Source: Pirellulaceae bacterium
Lineage (GTDB): Bacteria > Planctomycetota > Planctomycetia > Pirellulales > Pirellulaceae
Length of the DNA: 64,000 bases
Assembly (NCBI GenBank): GCA_018402565.1
Contig: JAGYIQ010000001.1
Span: forward strand, 62,001-126,000
Reading direction: 5' to 3'
Positions 53,706 through 62,500 of this stretch are shown here, one piece after another (within the stretch, counting starts at the first letter, position 1; every line of letters begins with the position of its first letter). The translations under genes were made by a program, and so were the position numbers. Under the pieces are notes generated by a model that worked only from the letters and a program-made list of their open reading frames with translations, did no database searches and was not told where the DNA came from.

Positions 53706-55037
53706 ATGACTTTTCTGGTCTGTTGCTGCCGCTGCTCCACCCGCCGTGAGTCGCGGTCGTGGCGTGTTTCAAGTTCACTGGACAGGTTCGCTGCTGTCCT
53801 GCTGGCCTGCATGCTGGTCTGTGCACTCGCAATGACGGACGTTTGTTTGCTGGCCCAGGAACCGGACATCGTCTCGGCAGTCAATCCGAACAAAAGCAGC
53901 GAGACGCGTGTCGTCATAACCAAAATCGACGGTCTGCAGGTCACGGTCACTGCCAACCGACTGGCCAACAACGGCGTTAGCCTGGAGGATGGCGAGACGC
54001 TCGGTTGGGACGAGGTTCGCGAACTTCAAACGGGCAATCGACTGTTAGGCGATGACCCCGATGTGATCACAGTTCGCTTGCGTGAACAGGGCGTCCTGTA
54101 CGCTCGCCAGGTCACCCTGTCAGACGGCGTCGTGGCACTGGCGACGGACCTGACCGACATCCAATACCCGCTGGTCGATGTCCGCTCCATCCGTTTCCCC
54201 GCGACCGAAGGTGAAACGGAATGGGCCACGTTGCTCCGCGAACCCAGCGGTGAAGTCGATCGGTTGCTGGTCACCACCAGCCGCGGTCCACGTGTTGTTG
54301 CTGGACTGCTTGAGTCGATCGACGCGGATGGCGTGCAATTGTACTTCGAAGATGCCTCTCGCCGCGTGGCTCGAGATAAGATCTTGGGTATTGTCCCCGC
54401 CGCGTTGACAGAAACAGCCTCGCCGAAGTTCCTGGTCCAAGTCGTTGATCGGTCCGTTTTGATCGCCGACTCGTTGGCCGTTGCCGACGGGAATTGGCAG
54501 ATCGGCTGGCAAGGACAAGTTCAACCGTTCCCGCACGAGACGATTGTGTCGGTCCGCGTTCGCTCCGATCGCGTGCTGTACGTCTCGGACCTGCCCCCAG
54601 TCCTGGACGAAGTCCAAACCATCGTGGCTCCGTCCGCCAAGAATCGGGTCGACACCAACGTAACTGGGCTGCCGATGGCACTGCGTCTGCCCCCATCGCC
54701 GAATGCGACCCCGGCGGATCGAGATGTACGGACTTTCTCCAAAGGTTGGGGCACTCGGTCCCGCAGTCGCTTGGTCTTCGACCTGCCGCCTGGCTTCAAC
54801 CGGTTGAACGGCTGGGTGGGGATCGACACCAGCACGCAGGGACGTGGAAATTGCCAAGCGATCGTGCTGTTGGACGATATCCAGGTATTTTCGCAAACGA
54901 TAACAGGCGATGCCACCGCCGTGCCGCTGGACGTCCCCGTCCAAGGCGGACGACGCCTGGAACTCCGCGTCGAAACCGGCGAGGAACTGGATCTGGCCGA
55001 TTGGGTCAATTGGGCCGATCTCCGCTTGCTGAAATGA
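53706..55037 (+). CDS. Exported protein with C-terminal NPCBM-like domain
   Basis: 443 residues from the ATG at 53706 (MTFLVCCCRCSTRRE). A signal segment (FAAVLLACMLVCALAMTDVC) is followed by about 280 residues rich in short beta-strands (ETRVVITKIDGLQVTVTANR, QGVLYARQVTLSDGVVALAT), with a repeat-like organisation. The C-terminus (about residues 300-443) matches the NPCBM/NEW2 domain layout: DVRTFSKGWGTRSRSRLVFD, NGWVGIDTSTQGRGNCQAIV and RRLELRVETGEELDLADWVN with WADLRLLK. NPCBM domains bind carbohydrate. Role: probable periplasmic or surface glycan-binding protein. Confidence 0.75.
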   Translation: MTFLVCCCRCSTRRESRSWRVSSSLDRFAAVLLACMLVCALAMTDVCLLAQEPDIVSAVNPNKSSETRVVITKIDGLQVTVTANRLANNGVSLEDGETLGWDEVRELQTGNRLLGDDPDVITVRLREQGVLYARQVTLSDGVVALATDLTDIQYPLVDVRSIRFPATEGETEWATLLREPSGEVDRLLVTTSRGPRVVAGLLESIDADGVQLYFEDASRRVARDKILGIVPAALTETASPKFLVQVVDRSVLIADSLAVADGNWQIGWQGQVQPFPHETIVSVRVRSDRVLYVSDLPPVLDEVQTIVAPSAKNRVDTNVTGLPMALRLPPSPNATPADRDVRTFSKGWGTRSRSRLVFDLPPGFNRLNGWVGIDTSTQGRGNCQAIVLLDDIQVFSQTITGDATAVPLDVPVQGGRRLELRVETGEELDLADWVNWADLRLLK

Positions 55038-55129
55038 AAGTACGACCGCACCGACCAATCGGCTGGTGACTGAGACATGGAACTGGCGCGAGTCGCCTCG
55101 CCTGACCCGCGAGACCAGGGCGTTGTAGG

Positions 55130-57364
55130 ATGACTAACCAAGGATCAAGTGACGGCATGTCCCAACAAGTCAAACGTGAGGTGCTGCAACACTTGGCCTT
55201 CGCCGCCTTTTTTCTGGCCGGCTTGTTTACAACCGACTTTTTCATGGGCGAGCCGGGCCAAAGTACGGGGACGCCGAACCTGCCGGCCACCGCCCGCGCC
55301 CAAGGCAAAGCGACAACCGTGTCGCCGCCAACCCTCCCCCTGCGGCGCACCGCCTGGCTGCCTTCGGTATCCCTCGATCCGACGAGGCAGCAGGCCGCAG
55401 ACGCCGAAGCTCAAGCGACGCAGGACGCACCGGTCTTGGACGCCGCCGCCAATCAATCGCACAGCGAACCAGCGAGCCGAGCCGACGACCCCTTGGTTGC
55501 GGCCCGACGCCTCGAACAGCAGCGGATCGAAGTGATCCGCCGCATCGCTCCCGCCGTTGTCGCCGTCTTTGGTCTCGAACGCGCCGGGGGTGGCTCCGGG
55601 GTTGTGATCCACCCCAGCGGCTTGGCGCTGACCAACCATCACGTGATCGCGGCAGCCGGCGCTACGGGCTGGGGCGGCTTGGCCGACGGCAAGCTGTACC
55701 GCTGGGAACTGATCGGCAATGACCCCGGCGGGGACTTGGCGCTGATCCGCCTGATACACGATCAACCCGGCGGCGAATTTCCCTGCGTGAAATTGGGTGA
55801 CTCCGATCAAGTGCAAGTCGGCGACTGGACCTTGGTTCTCGGCAACCCCTTCACCCTGGCTGAAGACTATACCCCCACAGTCACCTACGGCATTGTCAGC
55901 GGCGTGCAACGCTACCAACCCGGCATGAGCGATACGCTATTGGTGTACGGGAATTGCATCCAAGTCGATACGTCGATCAACCCCGGCAATTCAGGCGGCC
56001 CGCTGTTCAACGTGCAAGGCGAATTGATTGGGATCAACGGCCGCGCCAGCTTCGAGTTTCGCCAACGTGGGCGAGTCAACGTGGGCCTGGGCTATGCCAT
56101 CTCGGTCAACCAATGCCGCCATTTTTTGCCGGAACTGATGGCGACCAAACTCATCCAACACGGCACCCTCGACGCTCTCTTCGGCGATCGCGACGGCCGA
56201 GTCCTCTGTACGGCGATCTATGACGATGCCGACATCGCCGCCTTGGGACTGGAGTTGGGCGACGAACTGCTGGAGTTCGAAGGCCGACCCGTGACGACGG
56301 CCAACCAGTTTACCAATTGGATTTGCACGCTGCCTGCCGGATGGCCCGCCCAGCTGAAAATCCGCAAAGCGGATGGACGAACCTCGGAAATACGCATGCG
56401 GCTCATCGGCCTACCGTACCCCAAGATGGACAGCCCCCCTCCCGCCGCCGCGCCCCCTCGACCTCGCCCACAACAGCCGCCCGGGGATAAAGTCCCCGCG
56501 GCCCCCGCACCCGACCCGAATTCCTTGCAGGAACAGATTCAAGCCAGCCGCATGGCGCTGTTCAATTTCATGAGCGCCCCGCCCGGCCAAGCACAAAACA
56601 CGCAACAAAACGCCAACTCCGCGACGCTCCTGTGGCAGCGTTGGGCCACCAATATCGGCCTGACCACGCAGCAACCGCTCGTGGAATCCGTTCCGACCGC
56701 TTGGCAGATCACCGAACGTTGGGCCAACGCGGCGGGACAATCGACTCAATGGACAATCCACTGCGATACCGTCGCACGGACGATTGAGGTCAGTTACCCA
56801 GCCCCCCTCGAGAACGTGGCCACCACGGCTGCGGCTTGGGACTGGCAAGAGATCGACCCCTCCGGCCTGGCGGGAGTCCCCCTCCGCTATCGCGAGCAAC
56901 GCTGGTGGCGGCAAGCCCCCGCTGCCGCTGACACCGAAACTTGGGAAGAAGTCCCCGTCGCCCAACTGCTCCGCTCGCCGCTGGGCCTGCAACTCTGGTG
57001 GCTGACACACGGCCTACTGCTGCCCGATTCCAGTACCCCCGCCTTGAAACTGGATGGCGCCGACCGCATCGATCACCACGTCACCGCTCGCTTGGAAATG
57101 GCGAATCAAAACGCCGCCTGCTACCTCTGGCTGTCCCTCGACGATTGGACCGCCCCAGCCGATTCCCAACTATTGAAACTAAGCACCGATATCAATGGCC
57201 GAGCCCCCGCAGGCGCCGTCCGCATCGACCAGTGGGACAACAAATCGCCGCTCCCTTGGCCATCCCATCGACGCTTGGTCCGCGGTCTGTTCGAAGACCC
57301 AATCGCCGAAATTGCCACCGACTCGATCACCCCAGGCCCCGCCGCACAACCCCCGACACCCTGA
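55130..57364 (+). CDS. HtrA/DegP-like trypsin-type serine protease with PDZ domain
   Basis: 744 residues with a hydrophobic segment (HLAFAAFFLAGLFTTDFF) that anchors or exports it. The protease domain has the catalytic His in LTNHHVIA (about residue 169), the Asp in GGDLALIRL (about 203) and the Ser in GNSGGPLFN (about 288), the three residues of the S1C family. A PDZ domain follows (LGLELGDELLEFEGRPVTTA, about 370-430). After a Pro-rich linker, the last 250 residues have strands and no recognised fold. Start is uncertain: 55130 or the Met at 55157. It likely degrades or quality-checks exported proteins. Confidence 0.85.
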   Translation: MTNQGSSDGMSQQVKREVLQHLAFAAFFLAGLFTTDFFMGEPGQSTGTPNLPATARAQGKATTVSPPTLPLRRTAWLPSVSLDPTRQQAADAEAQATQDAPVLDAAANQSHSEPASRADDPLVAARRLEQQRIEVIRRIAPAVVAVFGLERAGGGSGVVIHPSGLALTNHHVIAAAGATGWGGLADGKLYRWELIGNDPGGDLALIRLIHDQPGGEFPCVKLGDSDQVQVGDWTLVLGNPFTLAEDYTPTVTYGIVSGVQRYQPGMSDTLLVYGNCIQVDTSINPGNSGGPLFNVQGELIGINGRASFEFRQRGRVNVGLGYAISVNQCRHFLPELMATKLIQHGTLDALFGDRDGRVLCTAIYDDADIAALGLELGDELLEFEGRPVTTANQFTNWICTLPAGWPAQLKIRKADGRTSEIRMRLIGLPYPKMDSPPPAAAPPRPRPQQPPGDKVPAAPAPDPNSLQEQIQASRMALFNFMSAPPGQAQNTQQNANSATLLWQRWATNIGLTTQQPLVESVPTAWQITERWANAAGQSTQWTIHCDTVARTIEVSYPAPLENVATTAAAWDWQEIDPSGLAGVPLRYREQRWWRQAPAAADTETWEEVPVAQLLRSPLGLQLWWLTHGLLLPDSSTPALKLDGADRIDHHVTARLEMANQNAACYLWLSLDDWTAPADSQLLKLSTDINGRAPAGAVRIDQWDNKSPLPWPSHRRLVRGLFEDPIAEIATDSITPGPAAQPPTP

Positions 57365-57529
57365 ATCGCGCTCATGGGAATCGGCAATCGTACGACGCTG
57401 CTCCAATCAGTGGCCAATCGTGTCGGCCTCAGCTAAAACAACCCCTCAACGGCTAACACGTCCCACCCCAGCGTTTCTCATTTCTGTGTCGTTTGGCCGC
57501 TATTCGCTTGGCCCTATTCGTCTGGCCCC

Positions 57530-57835
57530 GTCACGACCCAAACCAGCAGAGGGCTGCTGGTCTACAAACGTCCCTATTCCTCTGTACGTATTCCTCTGTC
57601 CCCATTCCCCTGTCCCCGTCTCGACTCAAACCAGCAGAGGGCTGCTGGTCTACAAACGTCCCCATTCCTCTGTACGTATTCCTCTGTCCCCATTCCTCTG
57701 TCCCCATTCCTCTGTCCCCATTCCTCTGTCCCCGTCTCGACTCAAACCAGCAGAGGGCTGCTGGTCTACAGACTGTCCCTATTCCTCTGTCCCCATTCCT
57801 CTGTCCTCTGCCCTCATTCCTCTGTCCCCCTCCAG
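57530..57835. repeat. CATTCCTCTGTCC minisatellite with CCAGCAG/CTGCTGG hairpins, second locus
   Basis: Three hairpin modules (CCAGCAGAGGGCTGCTGGTC plus TACA) at about 57544, 57629 and 57746, separated by arrays of CCCCATTCCTCTGT. Each module is preceded by CGACTCAAA or CGACCCAAA. The same modules occur at 21885-22172. The last part of the array lies within the 3' end of the minus-strand gene at 57779. Confidence 0.9.
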
Positions 57836-58171
57836 CCTACGACGCCGGGGCGGAAAGACCTTACGGTACACCCGCCAGCCGCCCCAGTACGCCAACAGCA
57901 ACGCGACGGCCAGCGCCCCGAGACGAGGCTGCACCAGGATCAGCAGTAGGGCGACCGCCGCCAAGAGCACAAATTTGGGGGGGAGGTATTTACCCCAACG
58001 AACCAAGTCGGGCCAAGCCAACCACAACGCACCCAGTGTCAACGTCAGTTTAAAGACGAAGCCCAATACCCGGTGGGTCCCGATCTGGTCCCAGGGGGTC
58101 GTGGCCAGCATCCCCAGCAACACGAGCAAGCAAGCGCCGCCCCCCCAGGCCAATCGGTTTCGCCGATCCAT
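57779..58171 (-). CDS. Small membrane protein with a repeat-encoded C-terminus
   Basis: 130 residues. Two to three transmembrane helices (NRLAWGGGACLLVLLGMLAT, HRVLGFVFKLTLTLGALWLA, FVLLAAVALLLILVQPRLGA and on to LAVALLLAYWGGW). The basic RVYRKVFPPRRRR ends the ordered part; the terminal RGMRAEDRGMGTEE is encoded by the minisatellite. GGAG lies 5 nt before the start. It begins 14 nt after the stop of the isomerase gene upstream, so it is probably in an operon with it. Function unknown. Confidence 0.6.
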   Translation of the reverse strand: MDRRNRLAWGGGACLLVLLGMLATTPWDQIGTHRVLGFVFKLTLTLGALWLAWPDLVRWGKYLPPKFVLLAAVALLLILVQPRLGALAVALLLAYWGGWRVYRKVFPPRRRRLEGDRGMRAEDRGMGTEE

Positions 58172-58185
58172 CCCAACTCCAATTG

Positions 58186-59037
58186 TTAGGTCGACGGCGC
58201 CAGGGAATCCTGGAGTCGCTTCAACAGCGTCACCGCGTGGCCGATCTCGGCTTTTTGACGCTCCGGTTCCTGAGGAATCTCGCGTTCGATCGTCAAGGAA
58301 CCCTGATAGCCAATCTGCTGCAACGTCTGCAGGTAACGTTCCATGCCCACGTCACCCGCCCCCAAAGGCACCTCTTGCCCCCAGGTCACACCGGGCTGGT
58401 CAGACCACTTGGCGTCTTTGCAGTGCACGCTCCGCACCAACGAGCCCAATTTCACCAGCGCTTCGATCGGGTCCCCTTGGCCATAGAGGATCATGTTCGC
58501 CGGATCGAAATTTACGAATAGATTATTGGTGCCGACATCCGCGATAAACTGCACCAAATTATCGGCCGTCTCTTGCCCCGTCTCCAAGTGCAGATTCTGG
58601 CCGTGAGCCGCCACGTAGCCGCACAAGTCCTGCGTCACTTCGACGACAGCTCGATACTCCAGCGACGAGGTGTCGTGTGGGACATACCCCAGATGCAGGG
58701 CCACCACAGAACAACCGATGTCCCGCGCGTAATCGGAGATACGCTTCATCTCCTCTAAGCGAGCCGCCCGAGGGCCTGGCGGGACCAATCCCACCGTCGC
58801 TGCCGTGGTCGGAATATCCGCGTAACTTTCTCCCTCGAAACCGCCAAACACCGCCGTGACCTCGACGCCTGTCTCCTGCAATTGCTGCAAGAGCCGGGCC
58901 ACATGTTCCGCCGAGCGGCTCTCCGGTTTTGGAGCATGGATTTGGATCGTGTCCAGCCCCAGCTCCTTGGCGACATGCAACGGAACGCCCAACCCCGCAT
59001 CGATACTCGTGAACACCCCGATCGGCCACCGACTCAT
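58186..59037 (-). CDS. Sugar phosphate isomerase/epimerase-like TIM-barrel protein
   Basis: 283 residues from the ATG at 59037 (MSRWPIGVFTSIDAGLGVPL), preceded by GGGAGAGA about 7 nt upstream. It follows the xylose isomerase-like/AP-endonuclease-2 barrel pattern: DTIQIHAPKPESRSAEHVAR, AVFGGFEGESYADIPTTAAT, CSVVALHLGYVPHDTSSLEY, LHLETGQETADNLVQFIADV, NLFVNFDPANMILYGQGDPI, RSVHCKDAKWSDQPGVTWGQ and GYQGSLTIEREIPQEPERQK, with metal-binding Glu, Asp, His and Glu. Such proteins act on sugars or their derivatives; the substrate is unknown. A frame upstream to 59157 is open but has no supporting similarity. Confidence 0.86.
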   Translation of the reverse strand: MSRWPIGVFTSIDAGLGVPLHVAKELGLDTIQIHAPKPESRSAEHVARLLQQLQETGVEVTAVFGGFEGESYADIPTTAATVGLVPPGPRAARLEEMKRISDYARDIGCSVVALHLGYVPHDTSSLEYRAVVEVTQDLCGYVAAHGQNLHLETGQETADNLVQFIADVGTNNLFVNFDPANMILYGQGDPIEALVKLGSLVRSVHCKDAKWSDQPGVTWGQEVPLGAGDVGMERYLQTLQQIGYQGSLTIEREIPQEPERQKAEIGHAVTLLKRLQDSLAPST

Positions 59038-59197
59038 GCATTCTCTCCCAAAACTCGCAAAACACCGCCGCCGACGCCACATCCAGCTTGCACCGCCCGC
59101 CGCGACCCCGACATCCCCCAAAATCGCCCCCAAGTTTAACCTCCTGCCGCCCCTCACGCGACCCTCCCCCCAGCTGCCCTCGCCAGCCGTCTTATCG

Positions 59198-59412
59198 CTA
59201 GAGGGGTCAGCGTGTGGTAAAGGGGTCAGGGTGTGGTAAAGGGGTCAGGAGTCAATTGTGCGAAGCACCCGAAGGGCCGTTCCGGCAATTGACGCCTGAC
59301 CCCTTTACCACACAGGAGTCAATTGTGCGAAGCACCCGCAGGGCCGTTCCGGCAATTGACGCCTGACCCCTTTACCACATCAACCCCAACATGGAATGGT
59401 GACACAGCACTC
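59198..59412. repeat. Rearranged palindromic element with duplicated core (copy F)
   Basis: The core (GTCAATTGTGCGAAGCACCC to CAATTGACGCCTGACCCCTTT) is present twice in tandem, preceded by two or three partial GTGTGGTAAAGGGGTCAGG segments. The left end CTAGAGGGG lacks the outer arm. The right outer arm is diverged (GTGACACAGCACTCG). The loops are in the reference orientation. Confidence 0.8.
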
Positions 59413-59445
59413 GCCAAACGGTTTCAGAACCGACTATCTAGAGAT

Positions 59446-59493
59446 ATAAAAAAAAAGAGAAGGCACTTCGAACCCAGACTTCGAAGTGCCTTC
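59446..59493 (-). terminator. Intrinsic terminator of the secretin gene
   Basis: Stem GAAGGCACTTCGAA / TTCGAAGTGCCTTC (14 bp) with a 7-nt loop. On the minus strand it is followed by TCTTTTTTTTT. It lies about 30 nt after the stop codon. Confidence 0.93.
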
Positions 59494-59525
59494 AGTCGTT
59501 ACGGACGCAGATCAGAGAGCATTGA

Positions 59526-62500
59526 CTATGGAGTCAAGCCGACGTTACGCGCCTCCTCTTCTTCCTTGATGATCACCCGCGGGGTCACCATCAACATCAC
59601 GCTGGAGGTATCGCGACCGATACCCACGTTCTTGAACAGGCGATTGATCCAAGGCAGGTTCGACAAGAACGGCACACCGCGTTCGACGCGAGCTTCGCTC
59701 AGTCGCTTGACACCACCCAACAGCACCGTACCACCGTCTGGCACCGCCACCGTCGCACTGACCGAGGTGATGGAGAAGATCGGTTGCTGCACGGTCACAC
59801 CCGAACGGGTCTGTTCGCGGTTGGTCGCCAAGAAGCTACCATCGGTCGGATCGAAGACACCCGATCCCGTGTTGGTGGTTTCGCTACCGGTGAAGGTAAA
59901 CTCTTCCACATCACGCAGCTTGGTGAACGTCGGCACCAGAGTCAATCGCACGAAGCGACGATCCAGCGACACGACCGCTTGGACACTCATCATGGTACCA
60001 TCGGCCAAGGTCGAGATAACCGGGGCATGAGCCGCGGCAAACGAACCCACCACTGGCGTCACGCTGGTGACAAAGTTTCGCGTTACAACGTCGGTCACCG
60101 AACCGAATTGACCATTGAACAAGGTAACCTTGGGAGCGGTCATCACGTTCGAGCGTTGATCGCCCTTGGCCGCTTGGATCAAGAAGAACACCTCGATGTC
60201 ACTCAAGATCGCAAAGCCAAAGTTGGCCGCGGACGCTGGGTTACCGAAACCACCGAACTGCGGCACCGTTTCACCAAACGAGTTGTTGGAGAACGGAATA
60301 TCGAAGTCAGCGGGGATCGTCAGGTCCGGCGTTCCCAATCGACCGACGATTGACGAACGGCTACGCTCATCATCCAAGCTACCCAGAGGCAAGCGCGAGT
60401 AATCGTTGATCTTGAAGTCAAAGTCGACGCCGATTCGCTCGAAGAACGAATCCGACAGCGAGATAAACCGAGTCTCGATCACGATCTGCACATCTTGCAA
60501 CTCGCGCAGACGCTTCAACAGATCCTGGATCTGGTCGTGCACGGCTTGCGTGTTGCGAATGACCAAGCTGTTCGTGTTACGGAACTCGGTGATCGTACCG
60601 GCACCGCCACCCTCATCCCAGCTCTCCGGATCGATCGTATTACGGATCAAGTCGATCAACTGGGTGAAGTCAGCAGCCATCATACCACCTTGGCCGGTCA
60701 ACGGATCGACCATCGGCGGAGCAGGCGACCCGCGGTAGCTACCATACGCGTTGGGATCCAACTGTTGAGCCAGACCCACGGGGCTGACCATGGAAGAGGC
60801 CTGAGCGTTCGGGGTAGCGGCGATCGCACCGACCACTTGGCCGCTGGTGCCCATCTGACCGCTCAAACCCATCCCAGCAGTCGTGACCACACCACCGGCC
60901 GACATCACGGTCACGGGGTTGACACCCTGGAAGTTCGGGATCGGCGTCACCAAGTCGCCCACGTAGTACTGAACTCGGTTCAGTTTCGGAGCGGCCGACG
61001 ACTTGCCGGTGATCTTGATCACTTCGTTCTCGATCACGTAGGTCAGGTTGTGAGCCGACAGGATCACCTGCAAGGCACTTTGCAGGCTCATCGGAACATG
61101 GAAGTTCTGATTGACCGGGGTGTCCGAATCCACACCCTCGTCGGCCATACCGCGAGCATCAAAGGCGATGTTGACACCGGCTTCACGACCCAGCATATCG
61201 ACGGCCTGCACCAACGGGGTGCCTTGGAAGGACATGCTGACCTTCATGTTCGCCAGGATCTGGCGAATGCGGTACTCGGCCGGATCGCCGATCGATTGGT
61301 CTTCCAACCAACGACCGCGTTCCTGAGTCAATCGTTCCCAATCACGAGAATTGGGAAACTCCATCGGACGGTTCGGATCGATGTGAATCGAGCTCTCTTC
61401 AACGTTGCTCCACACGTTGTAGTTGCTCTGTTCCTTCATATCGCGAATCATCTGCTGATGATAGTTTCGCTCAGCGATCTTACCCTTTTCCATCATCAAC
61501 GTGACGGCGGGATTCGTTGGATCCAAGTCGATGGCCTGACGAGCGATCACGTTGGCTTCAGCAAATCGCTGCTCGCGTTGCAGCTGATTGTACTGCTCCA
61601 CCAAACTTTGGATCTTGACCTCGTTGGTATACTTCTGTTCACGCTCATTGGACAACTCATTCAACCGAGCCACATTCGTCTCGGCCGTCTCAATCTCCAC
61701 GATGTTCTGACGAATGAACTGATCCAACGACTGGATCTCGCGATCGATCATCGACAAGAACTGCGTCTTGGAGGACGACTCCAGGTCGCTTTTCTCAATG
61801 TCCGCTCGCAAAGACTGCATCACGGTCAACGCTTGACGCGGTTGTTGGCGTTCCTTCAACTGATCGGCTTCCGAACGCTGCCGAGCAACATGTTGACGGA
61901 TCTTCTGCAACACGACTTGTTGCTGAGCATCCAAATCGATTGGAGCACCCGCTTGATCCTGACGAGCCGTGCCCGTACCGATCATGGGAGCCGCACCTAT
62001 CGGAGCGCTCACTGTCGTGGCCTGAATCGTGTTTCGCAAAAACGTGCGACGTTGCTCCAAGGCCGACAGTACGACCGGATCCAACGAAGCTCGCTTCTCC
62101 CAAGCCTTGTCCAGCAAGTCCTGAGCCACTTGGCGATTGCCCGCGTTCAGCGCTTGCACGCCACGCAGATACAGCTCAATGGCGTCATCCTGGTCCGCGG
62201 ACGGTGCTGCCACCTGCTCGCTGGATGCCAATACCACGCGACTCGTGTCGCTCTCCGGTTGGAAGTCGGCGGTGCGTACACCCCCAGCCGCTTCGGTCAT
62301 TCCCTGAGCCAACTGCACGGGAGCCGCTTGTCGCTTGCTCTGCAGCTGCAACTCCAACTGCCACGGCTGCTGATCCATCCCAGCAAAGGCCGTGTCCGGC
62401 AAGTGGAGTCCCTTGATCGACTCCAATGCCGCGGTGGCTTCCGCCAACCGATTTTGATCCATTGCCAACTTGGCATCGCCCATCAGCCGCTGCGCGTCCT

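Larger units (their letters stand above)
59038..59525. other. Repeat-bearing intergenic region between the isomerase and secretin genes
   Basis: 488 bp. It contains the isomerase promoter side, the rearranged palindromic element (59198-59412), and the secretin terminator (59446-59493). No gene was seen. Confidence 0.6.

Noticed and set aside
57195..58547. 450-codon open frame on the plus strand
   Set aside because: Crosses the minisatellite and the antisense of two minus-strand genes; repetitive Ser/Pro sequence only.
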